Positions 1 through 6,877 of a stretch of 15,394 bases of DNA are shown in pieces. The notes under the pieces are model-generated. The model had not been told where the DNA came from, searched no databases, and was given only the letters and a program-made list of their open reading frames with translations. How positions within the stretch are numbered: position 1 is the stretch's first letter; the number at the start of each line of letters is the position of its first letter. A program made the position numbers and the translations under genes. Source of the DNA: Caulobacteraceae bacterium (GTDB taxonomy: Bacteria; Pseudomonadota; Alphaproteobacteria; Caulobacterales; Caulobacteraceae); the NCBI GenBank assembly GCA_028291305.1, contig JAQGII010000180.1, positions 1 to 15,394 on the forward strand. Direction: 5' to 3'.

Positions 1-949
1 CGTCGGTCAGCAGTTCCTGCACGGCCGATTGCGCCTGGCGGATCAGGGCCGCGATGTCGAGGTCAGCCGGGGCTTCGGAGGCCGGCGCCGCTGCGGCGGG
101 GAGTTCAGCATCAAGCGTCGGCAGGTCCAGCGTCGGCAGGTCGGCGATGGGGGGCTCGGCCGGTTCGGCGGCGCGGATATCCAGCTCGCAATGGCCGTCG
201 ACGAATTCGAACACCTCGCGCACGGACTCTTCACCGGCCTCGGTGGTCAGGACCGCGGACCACGACAGATAGCCTTCGGCCGGATCCATCGCCTCGAGGG
301 TGGGCAGGGCGGTGCTGTCCAGCGTCAGCTCCAACTCGCCCAGCCGGCGCAGCTCGCGCAGCAGCAGGCCGGCTTCGTTGCCGTGGCTGTAGAGCTCGCC
401 GAACGGTTTCAGCGTCACCGACCACGCGTGCGACGCGGCCGGAGCATCCAGGCTGGGCAGTTCGGGCAGGCCCGCCAGGTCCATCGCCCCGGCGCCCGGA
501 AGCTCCAGGTCGAAGCCCAGCGGCTGGAAGGCGATGTCGAAATCCTCGTCGTCGCCGGCGCCGTCATCGCCGGTCAGTTGGGCGAGTTCCTCGGCGATCA
601 GGGTGCTGCGCGCCTCGTCGACCGCGGGCCCGCCGCGCGCGGCGACCACATGGTCGGCCAGGACGTCGGCCGCCCGCAGCATCACCTTCAGGACATGGTC
701 TTCGGGCGCCAGGCCGCCGGAGCGCATCTGGTCCAGAGCGGTTTCGAACACATGGGCGAAGCGGACCAGCGGCTCCAGGCCGAAGGCGCCGGCGCCGCCC
801 TTGACGGAGTGGACCGCCCGGAACACCGCATTGATCCGCTCCGGATCGTGGTCGCCTTCCTCCACGGCCAGAAGGCCGCTCTCCAGCTCGGCCAGCTGCT
901 CTTCGCACTCTTGGAAGAAGGTCTCTTTGATGGCGGCAAGCGGGTCCAC
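1..949 (-). CDS. cheA: Chemotaxis histidine kinase CheA, N-terminal part (runs off window)
   Basis: CheA autophosphorylates in response to chemoreceptors and passes phosphate to CheY and CheB. Only the first 316 or so codons are present; the gene continues past base 1. The P1 (Hpt) domain spans about residues 5-105, with the phospho-accepting His47 in the motif AVHSVKGGAGAFG. A low-complexity acidic Ala/Pro linker follows. A second domain at about 160-270 (motifs GNEAGLLLREL and EVFEFVDGHCEL) resembles the segment between P1 and the dimerisation domain in alphaproteobacterial CheA proteins. The P3-P5 domains lie outside. The start is a GTG at 949-947 with GAGG just upstream, 10 bases after the CheY stop. 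It is the third gene of the STAS-CheY-CheA unit. The Hpt motif makes the assignment firm; which che cluster of the genome this is cannot be told from here. Confidence 0.95.
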   Translation of the reverse strand, partial: MDPLAAIKETFFQECEEQLAELESGLLAVEEGDHDPERINAVFRAVHSVKGGAGAFGLEPLVRFAHVFETALDQMRSGGLAPEDHVLKVMLRAADVLADHVVAARGGPAVDEARSTLIAEELAQLTGDDGAGDDEDFDIAFQPLGFDLELPGAGAMDLAGLPELPSLDAPAASHAWSVTLKPFGELYSHGNEAGLLLRELRRLGELELTLDSTALPTLEAMDPAEGYLSWSAVLTTEAGEESVREVFEFVDGHCELDIRAAEPAEPPIADLPTLDLPTLDAELPAAAAPASEAPADLDIAALIRQAQSAVQELLTD

Positions 950-959
950 GGGCGCCTCG

Positions 960-1331
960 TTAAGCCGCGACGCGCCGGATGGCGTCGACCAGTTTGTCGG
1001 GATTGAAGGGTTTGACGATCCAGCCGGTCGCCCCGGCCTGCCGCGCGCGATCCTTCTTGGCCCCGTCGCTTTCGGTGGTCAGCACCAGGATCGGCGTGGC
1101 CCGGTGGCGTTGGTCCTTGCGGACGCCTTCGATGAAGCCGAAGCCGTCCAGCTTGGGCATGTTGATGTCGGTGATGATCACATCGACCTTGGCCGAATGG
1201 GCGTCCAGGACGGCCAGGCCATCCTCGCCGTCCACGGCCTGCACCACGGTGAATCCGGCGTCGCCCAGGGCCAGGGCGAGCATGTCGCGCATGGTGCGGG
1301 AATCGTCGACCGTGAGGATGATCTTGCTCAA
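960..1331 (-). CDS. cheY: Single-domain chemotaxis response regulator CheY
   Basis: A 123-residue stand-alone receiver domain that takes phosphate from CheA and probably signals to the flagellar motor or competes for phosphate. Visible residues are the acidic pair Asp9-Asp10, phospho-acceptor Asp55 in TDINMPKLDG, Thr85 in LVLTTES and Lys107 in VKPFNPDKL. The run TTES..AKKDRAR.AGATGWIVKPF is typical of CheY proteins encoded beside CheA. The start is taken as TTG (1331-1329) because a perfect AAGGAG sits 7 bases upstream and its TTGA overlaps the stop of the STAS gene. No ATG lies nearby in frame. The CheA start follows the stop by 10 bases, so the three genes look translationally coupled. Orthology to a particular numbered CheY paralogue is not settled. 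Confidence 0.93.
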   Translation of the reverse strand: MSKIILTVDDSRTMRDMLALALGDAGFTVVQAVDGEDGLAVLDAHSAKVDVIITDINMPKLDGFGFIEGVRKDQRHRATPILVLTTESDGAKKDRARQAGATGWIVKPFNPDKLVDAIRRVAA

Positions 1332-1654
1332 GCGTGTGCTCCTTGCTGGGGGGCGGGGTCGCAGGCGAACGGCGGCGCGGCGAACAGGGCCCAGGTCTGC
1401 TCGAAAGTCGGCGAAGCGGCGGCGAGGCGAATGGCGGCGCCGTCCGCCGCCCAGGTCTTCTGCGCCGACAACAGCACCTGCACGCAAAGTCCGCCCAGCC
1501 GCTCGACCGCGGACGCGTCGATCTCGAGGGGGCGGCCGCGCAGGCCCATCAGCTGGGCGTGCAGCCGTTCGGCGGCCCCCAGATCGAGGACGGCGTCGAG
1601 TTGCAGGGGCTCCCCCGCAACTGGGTGATTCGCGATTTCTGATACGGTCGACAT
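1328..1654 (-). CDS. STAS-domain protein heading the chemotaxis operon
   Basis: A 108-residue protein that fits a single STAS domain of the MlaB/anti-anti-sigma-like (STAS_2) type. A beta strand with LQLDAVLDLGAAERLHAQL is followed by PLEIDASAVERLGGLCVQVLLSAQ, where the DASAVERLG stretch matches the loop before helix 2 of STAS domains, and then a DGAAIRLAAASPTFEQTWAL helix. Small STAS proteins often open che clusters in alphaproteobacteria and may bind CheA (compare rhizobial CheS), but that role here is inference. The ATG at 1654-1652 is chosen because a GGGGGG stretch precedes it and the protein then begins just ahead of the domain. It overlaps cheY by 4 bases (TTGA) and is divergent from the AsmA gene, with a 90-base shared upstream region. 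Confidence 0.82.
   Translation of the reverse strand: MSTVSEIANHPVAGEPLQLDAVLDLGAAERLHAQLMGLRGRPLEIDASAVERLGGLCVQVLLSAQKTWAADGAAIRLAAASPTFEQTWALFAAPPFACDPAPQQGAHA
1339..1344 (-). promoter_or_regulatory. Ribosome binding site that fixes the TTG start of cheY
   Basis: AAGGAG on the minus strand, 7 bases upstream of the TTG codon at 1331-1329. It lies inside the last codons of the STAS gene, so cheY is probably translated from ribosomes finishing that gene. Confidence 0.75.
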
Positions 1655-1744
1655 GCCGGAAAGCCCCCCACCGGCCCGAAACTGCACCACCAGGAGTTGA
1701 TTGAGCCTTAACCACCGGCCGCTGATTTCGCTTCTGGGAACGCA

Positions 1745-3823
1745 ATGCTCGGCCCGGACGCTTCCATGCGGAAGGACGCCGAGAGCATGCAGCAGGACCG
1801 CACCGCCTTGCCGGGCGCACAAAGCAGGCCCGCGTGGCATCGCCGCCATCGCGGCCTCGCCATCGGCGGCGGCGTGCTCGGCCTCCTGGTGCTGGCGATC
1901 GTGGTGTTCCTGTTGCTGTTCGACTGGAACTGGCTGCGCGGCCCGATCGGACGCTATGCCTCGGCGCGGACCGGCCGGGCCGTCCGGCTCGACGGCGACC
2001 TCAAGGTCCATCTGCTGTCATGGACGCCCACCGCCATGGTCGGTGGCCTGAAGATCGGCAACCCGGCCTGGGCGGGGCCGGGCGACACCGCGACGGTGGA
2101 CGAGCTGACCCTCAAGGTGAAGCTGCTGCCCCTGTTCGCCGGCCGCGTCGAGCTGCCCCTGGTGGACCTGGAGCATCCGCGGTTCGACCTGATCCGCGAC
2201 GCCCAGGACGACGCCAACTGGCGGCTGAGCAACGCTCCATCGGACAAGCCGGCGAAACTGCCGCCGATCCAGGACTTCATCATCAACGACGGCCGCCTGA
2301 CCCTGAAGGACGCCCGCCGCAACATGACCTTGACCGGCACGGTCAACGCCAGGGAGAACGCGGGACCCGGCCACCAGGGCTTCGAGTTGGTCGGCCAGGG
2401 CTCGCTGAACAAGGAGCCCTTCCTGCTGAAGGTCAACGGCGGCCCGCTGGTTCATGTGGAGCAGGACAAGCCCTATCCGTTCCATCTGGACGTCACCGGC
2501 GGCACGACTCACATCCTGGCCGACGGGATTCTGGCGCGGCCGTTCAACCTCGGCGACCTGAGCGGCCAGATCACCGCTAAGGGCGCGAACCTGGCCAACC
2601 TCTATTTCCTGACCGGCATCGTCTTCCCGGCCACGCCCCCCTATAGTCTGGACGCCCATTTCGACCGCAAGAACACGCGTTTCGACTTCAGCGGCGTGCG
2701 CGGCTCGGTCGGGGACAGCGACCTGGAGGGCTCCCTCACCGTCGACAAGGTCAACGGCCGGCGCAAGGTGATGGCGGATATGCAGTCGCGCCGCCTGGTG
2801 TTCAGCGATCTGCTGGCCGTGATCGGCGGCGGGCCCAAGGCTTCCGCGGTCAAGACCTCCGCCCAGGCGCCGTCCCCGACCTCCAGCGGCCGGCTGCTGC
2901 CCGACGCGCAACTTTACAAGGACCGCCTGCGGGTGATGGACGCCGACGTGCGCTACCGGGCCCGGTCGGTGAAGACCACCAAATGGCCGCTCAGCCGGTT
3001 CGCCCTGGACCTGAAGCTGAACGACGGCCTCCTAACCCTCGATCCGGTGGAATTCGACTTCCCGCAAGGCCGCCTGGCCGGGCGCGTCCGCATCGATGGC
3101 CGCAAGGCCGTGCCCGAGACGGACATGGACGTCAGGGTGACCAACGTGGCCATCCAGCAATTCGTGCCCGGCAAGGCCGGTCAGCCGCCGATCGAAGGAA
3201 CGCTGGAAGCCCGCGCGCAACTGCACGGCCTCGGCGACACCATCCACAAGGCGGCGTCCAGCGCCAACGGCAAGGTGGTGCTGGTGGCGCCGCACGGCAA
3301 GATCCGTCAGGCCTTCGCCGAGCTGTTGGGCATCAACGTGGCCAACGGTCTCTATCTGCTGCTGTCCAAGGACCAGCGGGAGACCGACCTGCGCTGCGCG
3401 GTGGCGCAGTTCGACGTGAAGAACGGGGTGATGTCGGTGAGCGACGCCGTGTTCGACACCAGCGTGGTGCGGGCCACCGGCAAGGGCGTCGTCAATCTAG
3501 CGACCGAAACCCTCGACCTGCGCCTGGAGGGCCAAACCAAGAAGCCGCGTCTCCTGCGGCTGTGGGCCCCGATCACCCTGAAGGGCACGCTGTTGCATCC
3601 CAAGGTGGGCGTGGACGCGGGCAAGGTGGCGGGGCAGGTGGGCATCGCCGCGGCGGTGGGCGCGGTGCTGGCGCCGCTGGCCGCGATCCTGCCGTTCGTG
3701 GGGCCGGCCCTGGCCAAGGACGCCGACTGCGCCGCCCTGTTGGGCGAGGCCAAGGCGCAAGGCGCCCCGGTCAAGGCGTCCACGATTGCCGCCGCCGCTG
3801 CCGCCCCGCGGACAAAACATTAA
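1745..3823 (+). CDS. AsmA-family protein (membrane-anchored, periplasmic lipid-transport type)
   Basis: A 692-residue protein with a basic N-terminus, one transmembrane segment at about residues 34-60 (GGGVLGLLVLAIVVFLLLFD) and then a long periplasmic body. The start of the body, FDWNWLRGPIGRY..RTGRAVRLDGDL, is the AsmA signature. The AsmA C-terminal beta-rich region is clear at about residues 490-600 (ASSANGKVVLVAPHGKI, RETDLRCAVAQFDVKNGVM, DTSVVRATGKGVVNLATETLDLRLEGQTKKP). A hydrophobic Ala/Gly stretch and a Cys-containing KDADCAALL tail end the protein, as in other alphaproteobacterial members. AsmA proteins are bridge-like proteins affecting outer-membrane lipid or protein assembly; the substrate here is unknown. 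In-frame ATGs at 1766 and 1787 are plausible alternative starts; the one at 1787 has GGAAGG 14 bases upstream. The gene appears monocistronic. Confidence 0.88.
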   Translation: MLGPDASMRKDAESMQQDRTALPGAQSRPAWHRRHRGLAIGGGVLGLLVLAIVVFLLLFDWNWLRGPIGRYASARTGRAVRLDGDLKVHLLSWTPTAMVGGLKIGNPAWAGPGDTATVDELTLKVKLLPLFAGRVELPLVDLEHPRFDLIRDAQDDANWRLSNAPSDKPAKLPPIQDFIINDGRLTLKDARRNMTLTGTVNARENAGPGHQGFELVGQGSLNKEPFLLKVNGGPLVHVEQDKPYPFHLDVTGGTTHILADGILARPFNLGDLSGQITAKGANLANLYFLTGIVFPATPPYSLDAHFDRKNTRFDFSGVRGSVGDSDLEGSLTVDKVNGRRKVMADMQSRRLVFSDLLAVIGGGPKASAVKTSAQAPSPTSSGRLLPDAQLYKDRLRVMDADVRYRARSVKTTKWPLSRFALDLKLNDGLLTLDPVEFDFPQGRLAGRVRIDGRKAVPETDMDVRVTNVAIQQFVPGKAGQPPIEGTLEARAQLHGLGDTIHKAASSANGKVVLVAPHGKIRQAFAELLGINVANGLYLLLSKDQRETDLRCAVAQFDVKNGVMSVSDAVFDTSVVRATGKGVVNLATETLDLRLEGQTKKPRLLRLWAPITLKGTLLHPKVGVDAGKVAGQVGIAAAVGAVLAPLAAILPFVGPALAKDADCAALLGEAKAQGAPVKASTIAAAAAAPRTKH

Positions 3824-3871
3824 CAGAGGCAAGGCTTTGGGCGGGCGCGGCAGGCGCTGGCCGCGACAAAG

Positions 3872-3899
3872 AAAAAAGGCCGCGCCCGAAGGCGCGGCC
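3872..3899 (-). terminator. Intrinsic terminator on the minus strand with cUUCGg loop
   Basis: A perfect 9-base inverted repeat (GGCCGCGCC/GGCGCGGCC, 3878-3899) closes on a 4-base loop. Read on the minus strand the loop is UUCG with a C-G closing pair, the extra-stable tetraloop, and the stem is followed by six U (A-tract 3872-3877 on plus). On the plus strand there is no T run after the stem. It therefore serves minus-strand transcription better than the AsmA gene it follows, although it could also slow plus-strand transcription. No minus-strand protein gene ends here; see the ncRNA candidate. Confidence 0.7.
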
Positions 3900-3929
3900 A
3901 GTCATAGGGAGGAAACGCCCAGGATGGGC
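3872..3929 (-). ncRNA. Candidate compact small RNA (unnamed, hypothetical)
   Basis: Read on the minus strand, a TTGCGA box (3964-3959) and a TATTTT box (3941-3936) are 17 bases apart and could start a transcript near 3929. The resulting RNA of roughly 58 bases would have a 5' hairpin (GCCC/GGGC with a 5-base loop, 3929-3917), a single-stranded stretch with CCUCCC (3912-3907, complementary to a Shine-Dalgarno sequence), and the cUUCGg terminator with six U. Hairpin, CCUCC loop and terminator is an architecture seen in several alphaproteobacterial trans-acting sRNAs. The boxes match the E. coli consensus at 4 of 6 positions each and do not match the Caulobacter GCTA-type -10, so this is a hypothesis. 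An alternative is an unused plus-strand 58-codon frame at 3924-4100. Confidence 0.3.
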
Positions 3930-3941
3930 ATGGTCAAAATA

Positions 3942-3986
3942 TGCTGCGTTGCGGTGGATCGCAACCTTTTATGCCGCGATGCAGCA
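3942..3986. repeat. Paired inverted TGC-rich sites (possible operator)
   Basis: TGCTGC-GTT-GCGG (3942-3954) and CCGC-GAT-GCAGCA (3974-3986) are inverted copies of each other, matching at 10 of 13 positions. Between them a second inverted repeat, GTTGCG/CGCAAC (3948-3953 and 3960-3965), has a 6-base spacer. Each outer copy is one base from the CTGC-N3-GCAG pattern described for the polyhydroxyalkanoate regulator PhaR of Paracoccus. A dimeric repressor or an RNA structure could explain it. The left copy covers the spacer of the candidate minus-strand promoter. Confidence 0.5.
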
Positions 3987-4020
3987 AAAAAAGGCCGCGG
4001 CTGCAATTTTCCCGGGGTAT

Positions 4021-4045
4021 GGAACCGGCGTTTTCAGCTGGCGTT
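4021..4045 (+). promoter_or_regulatory. EcfG/SigT-type general stress promoter
   Basis: GGAAC (4021-4025) and CGTT (4042-4045) are separated by 16 bases. This is the pattern recognised by the alphaproteobacterial general-stress ECF sigma factor (EcfG, SigT in Caulobacter). Transcription would start near 4053 and give a leader of about 57 bases before the response regulator at 4110. Both boxes match exactly; function is inferred. Confidence 0.55.
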
Positions 4046-4109
4046 TGACCCGTCTGCGAAGCTTGACCGTCGATGGGATCGCCGTGACGCCCGTCCATAA
4101 GGGGAAGTA

Positions 4110-4505
4110 ATGCCCGACAACGCCCAGCCGCGACGCGCGCGCCGGATCCTGCTGGTGGAGGACGAGCCGCTGATCCGGATGATCGCCGCCGAGATGCTGG
4201 CCAACATCGGCTGCGAGGTGCTCGAGGCCGGCAACGCCGCGGAAGCGCTGGGTATCGCCGACGAGGGCCTGGACCGCATCGACGCCCTGATGATCGACCT
4301 CGGTCTGCCCGACCAACCGGGCGAACAGGTGATCCGCAAGCTGCTCGATCGACGCTCCGATCTGCCGGTCATCGTCACCACCGGCGCCGATACGGTCGCC
4401 GCCGCCCGCAGGCTGGACGACTGCGGCACGATCCGCTTCCTAGAAAAACCATATTATTTCAAAGATTTGCGGGAAGCTATCGGGCTCCTGGTCCCCGCCG
4501 GCTAG
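4110..4505 (+). CDS. Stand-alone single-domain response regulator
   Basis: A 131-residue receiver domain with no output domain. Key residues are Glu17-Asp18 (LLVEDEPLIR), phospho-acceptor Asp63 in MIDLGLPD, Thr90/Thr91 in VIVTTGAD and Lys113 in FLEKPYYF. The VEDEPLIR..AAEML pattern and a K-P-[YF]-x3-DL end resemble the small single-domain regulators linked to HWE/HisKA2 kinases in alphaproteobacteria. Start ATG has GGGGAAG 4 bases upstream. No kinase is adjacent, so it is an orphan regulator, and an EcfG-type promoter lies about 65 bases upstream, suggesting stress control. The codons at 4440-4469 (CTA GAA AAA CCA TAT TAT TTC AAA GAT TTG) are strikingly AT-rich against the rest of the gene. 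Confidence 0.92.
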   Translation: MPDNAQPRRARRILLVEDEPLIRMIAAEMLANIGCEVLEAGNAAEALGIADEGLDRIDALMIDLGLPDQPGEQVIRKLLDRRSDLPVIVTTGADTVAAARRLDDCGTIRFLEKPYYFKDLREAIGLLVPAG

Positions 4506-4565
4506 TCCGTCACGCCGCCGCGATTGACAGCGGCTTTATCGCGAACGAAAACTGCCCGCCTTCCA

Positions 4566-4600
4566 GTCCCCGGGTTCGCGCCCGGGGACCTCTCGTTTTT
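4566..4600 (+). terminator. Leader hairpin plus T run before argD (terminator or attenuator)
   Basis: GTCCCCGGG (4566-4574) and CCCGGGGAC (4581-4589) form a perfect 9-base stem with a 6-base loop TTCGCG. Five T (4596-4600) follow after a 6-base gap and directly abut the argD ribosome binding site. It can end the response-regulator transcript, or act as a 5' leader element of argD-argF. The gap before the T run weakens a classical terminator reading. Confidence 0.5.
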
Positions 4601-4606
4601 GGGAGG
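4601..4606 (+). promoter_or_regulatory. Ribosome binding site that fixes the TTG start of argD
   Basis: GGGAGG ends 5 bases before the TTG at 4612. It is the only good Shine-Dalgarno sequence in the region and favours TTG over the in-frame ATG at 4666. Confidence 0.7.
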
Positions 4607-4611
4607 CGCCC

Positions 4612-5850
4612 TTGTCCGGCCCGGCTTCCACGCACACCGACCCGAACCCCTCGTCCAGCCACATCATGGGCGTGTACAGCCGTCCGACCTTGGCCTTCGA
4701 GCGAGGCGTCGGGGTGCGCCTGTATTCGACGGAAGGCGACGAGTACCTCGACTGCGTCGCGGGGATCGCCGTGAACGGGCTGGGCCATGCCCACCCGAAG
4801 TTGGTGCAGGCCCTGAAGGACCAGGGCGAAAAGCTGTGGCACGTCTCCAACATCTACCGCATCCCCGAACAGGAGGCCCTGGCGGCGCGGCTGTGCGACG
4901 AGACCTTCGCCGACGTGGTCTTCTTCACCAACTCCGGCACCGAGGCCATCGAGCTGGCCCTGAAGGCTGCCCGCAAATACCACGCCAAGGACGCGCCCGA
5001 GCGGATCGACGTCATCACCTTCGAGGGCGCCTTCCACGGCCGGTCCTATGCGGCGGTCAACGCGGGGGGCAATCCGGCCTATCTGGAGGGCTTCGGCCCG
5101 CGCCTGCCGGGCTATATCAACCTGCCGTTCGGCGACATGGAGGCCTTGAAGGCCGCCGTCGGGCCGACCACCGCCGCCGTCATGCTGGAGCCGGTGCAGG
5201 GCGAGGGCGGCGCGCGCGCCTTCTCCGACCAGGACCTGCGGGCCATCCGCCGGCTTTGCGACGAGGCCGGCGCCCTGCTGATCTTCGACGAAATCCAGTG
5301 CGGCATGGGCCGCACCGGCAAGCTGTTCGCCTGCGAATGGGCCAGGGTCGAACCGGACATCATGACCGTAGCCAAGGCGCTTGGCGGCGGCTTCCCCGTG
5401 GGCGCCTGCCTGGCCACCGACAAGGCGGCCTCGGGCATGACCGTGGGCACCCACGGCTCCACCTACGGCGGCAACCCGCTGGCCATGGCCGTGGGTCTGG
5501 CCGCGTTCAATGAGGTCTCCAAGCCGGAGACCCTTGAACATGTGCGCCAGGTCGCCGGCTATTTCAGCCAACAGTTGTCGGGCCTGAAGGACCGCTATCC
5601 CGACGTCATCGCCGAAGTCCGCGGCAAGGGGCTGCTGATCGGTCTAAAGCTGATCCCCAACAACCGCGAGTTCATGGCCCTGGCGCGCGACCAACGCCTG
5701 CTCATCGCCGGCGGCGGCGAGAACTGCGTGCGCCTGCTGCCCGCCCTGATCATGACGGTGGATGAGGCCCGCGAGGTGGTGGAGAAGCTCGAGGCGGCCT
5801 GCCGCGCGGCCCGCGCCCAGGCGGCGGCGCCTGCGGGAGCCGCCGGGTGA
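4612..5850 (+). CDS. argD: Acetylornithine aminotransferase (class III PLP transaminase)
   Basis: ArgD converts N-acetylglutamate semialdehyde and glutamate to N-acetylornithine and 2-oxoglutarate in arginine biosynthesis; many ArgD enzymes also serve as succinyldiaminopimelate aminotransferase in lysine synthesis. The protein has 412 residues, normal for the family. Visible are [18 protein letters not shown] (phosphate-binding part of the cofactor site), [17 protein letters not shown], the metal-like [11 protein letters not shown] block with the PLP-ring Asp, and [14 protein letters not shown], where Lys255 forms the Schiff base. The C-terminal [13 protein letters not shown] stretch is also typical. 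TTG is used as start because of the GGGAGG at 4601. It overlaps argF by 4 bases (GTGA), so the two form one operon. The last 15 or so residues are an Ala-rich tail. Confidence 0.95.
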   Translation: MSGPASTHTDPNPSSSHIMGVYSRPTLAFERGVGVRLYSTEGDEYLDCVAGIAVNGLGHAHPKLVQALKDQGEKLWHVSNIYRIPEQEALAARLCDETFADVVFFTNSGTEAIELALKAARKYHAKDAPERIDVITFEGAFHGRSYAAVNAGGNPAYLEGFGPRLPGYINLPFGDMEALKAAVGPTTAAVMLEPVQGEGGARAFSDQDLRAIRRLCDEAGALLIFDEIQCGMGRTGKLFACEWARVEPDIMTVAKALGGGFPVGACLATDKAASGMTVGTHGSTYGGNPLAMAVGLAAFNEVSKPETLEHVRQVAGYFSQQLSGLKDRYPDVIAEVRGKGLLIGLKLIPNNREFMALARDQRLLIAGGGENCVRLLPALIMTVDEAREVVEKLEAACRAARAQAAAPAGAAG

Positions 5851-6791
5851 GCGGGCCTATCCGCCATTTCATCGACCTCTGGGCGCTGGACGGCGCCACA
5901 CTGCGGGCCCTGCTGGACGAGGCGCGGCGGCGCAAGCTTGCGCGGGCCGGCTGGACCAAGGGCCGGGTCGACGACGACGCCCCGGCCGCCGGCCGCACCC
6001 TGGCGATGATCTTCCAGAAGAACTCCACCCGCACCCGCTTCTCGTTCGATGCGGCCATCCGGCAGTTGGGCGGCGACAGCGTGATCGCCACCGCCGCCGA
6101 CATGCAGCTGGGCCGCGGCGAGACCATCGAGGACACGGCCAAGGTGCTGTCGCGGATGGTGGACGCGGTGATGATCCGCGCCAACAGCCACGCCGACGTG
6201 GAAGCCTTCGCCGCCGCCTCCGGTGCGCCGGTGATCAACGGCCTGACCGACAGGAGCCATCCCTGCCAGATCCTGGCCGACCTGCTCACCTATGAGGAGC
6301 ATCGCGGACCGGTGGCCGGGCGCACCCTGGCCTGGCTGGGCGACGGCAACAACGTCTGCTCCAGCTTCATCCACGCCGCCGCGCCGTTCGGCTTTACCCT
6401 GAACATCGCCGCCCCCGCCGCCTATCCGCCCGACGCCGCCGACCTCGAGCGGGCCGCCGCGGCCGGTGCGCGCATCCGTGTGACCCGTGACCCGCGCGAG
6501 GCGGCGGCCGGCGCCGACGCGGTGATCACCGACACCTGGGTGTCGATGGGGGACAAGGACGAAGCGGCGCGCATCGCCGCCCTGACCCCGTACCGGGTAG
6601 ACGCCGCCCTGATGGCGCTGGCGCACAAGGACGCCCTGTTCTTCCACGACCTGCCGGCGCACCGGGGCGACGAGGTCGCCGCCGAGGTGATCGACGGCCT
6701 GCAGTCGGTGGTGTGGGACGAGGCGGAAAACCGCATCCACGCCCAGAAGGCCGTGCTGGCCTGGTGTTTCGGCGCGGCGCCGCGGACCTAG
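5847..6791 (+). CDS. argF: Ornithine carbamoyltransferase with Asp replacing the HCLPA cysteine
   Basis: ArgF makes citrulline from ornithine and carbamoyl phosphate. The 314-residue protein shows the carbamoyl-phosphate site S60-T-R-T-R64 inside [12 protein letters not shown], the [20 protein letters not shown] block, H138-P-C-Q141, the [13 protein letters not shown] motif and the C-terminal LPAHRGDEV. The conserved HCLPA motif reads HDLPA: residue 268 is Asp (GAC, 6648-6650), whereas the family Cys lies in the ornithine site. The flanking residues are intact, so the alignment is clear. N-acetylornithine or succinylornithine transcarbamylases keep other signatures not seen here, so ArgF is the best call. 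The GTG start overlaps the argD stop; no separate promoter is needed. Whether activity is kept cannot be told from sequence. Confidence 0.92.
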   Translation: MSGPIRHFIDLWALDGATLRALLDEARRRKLARAGWTKGRVDDDAPAAGRTLAMIFQKNSTRTRFSFDAAIRQLGGDSVIATAADMQLGRGETIEDTAKVLSRMVDAVMIRANSHADVEAFAAASGAPVINGLTDRSHPCQILADLLTYEEHRGPVAGRTLAWLGDGNNVCSSFIHAAAPFGFTLNIAAPAAYPPDAADLERAAAAGARIRVTRDPREAAAGADAVITDTWVSMGDKDEAARIAALTPYRVDAALMALAHKDALFFHDLPAHRGDEVAAEVIDGLQSVVWDEAENRIHAQKAVLAWCFGAAPRT

Positions 6792-6877
6792 CGCGCCCCA
6801 AACGGCCCTTCCGGCCCGGCCCGATGCGGGCTAAACCCGGGTCGGCGTCTGTCAGTCGGCGCGGCAAGGCAGTCCAT

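Noticed and set aside
534..1628. Long plus-strand open frames opposite cheA, cheY and the STAS gene.
   Set aside because: Ser/Arg/Ala-rich antisense text; conserved Hpt, receiver and STAS motifs are all on the minus strand.
1690..1720. TTAACC between the STAS and AsmA genes as a CtrA half site.
   Set aside because: No second half at the right spacing; a single TTAA is expected by chance.
4045..4068. Direct repeat TTGACC (4045-4050 and 4063-4068) as a binding site or -35.
   Set aside because: No plausible -10 follows either copy and two short repeats are not significant.
3924..4100. A 58-codon plus-strand frame preceded by GGGAGG at 3907-3912.
   Set aside because: Spacing to the ATG is long, the text looks arbitrary (many Arg, clustered Cys), and it runs through the repeats and the stress promoter. 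Kept only as an alternative to the sRNA reading.
6713..6877. Longer FkbM methyltransferase starting inside argF (6713) or at ATG 6824.
   Set aside because: The extra sequence is Arg/Gly/Pro-rich argF shadow and intergenic text with no ribosome binding site.
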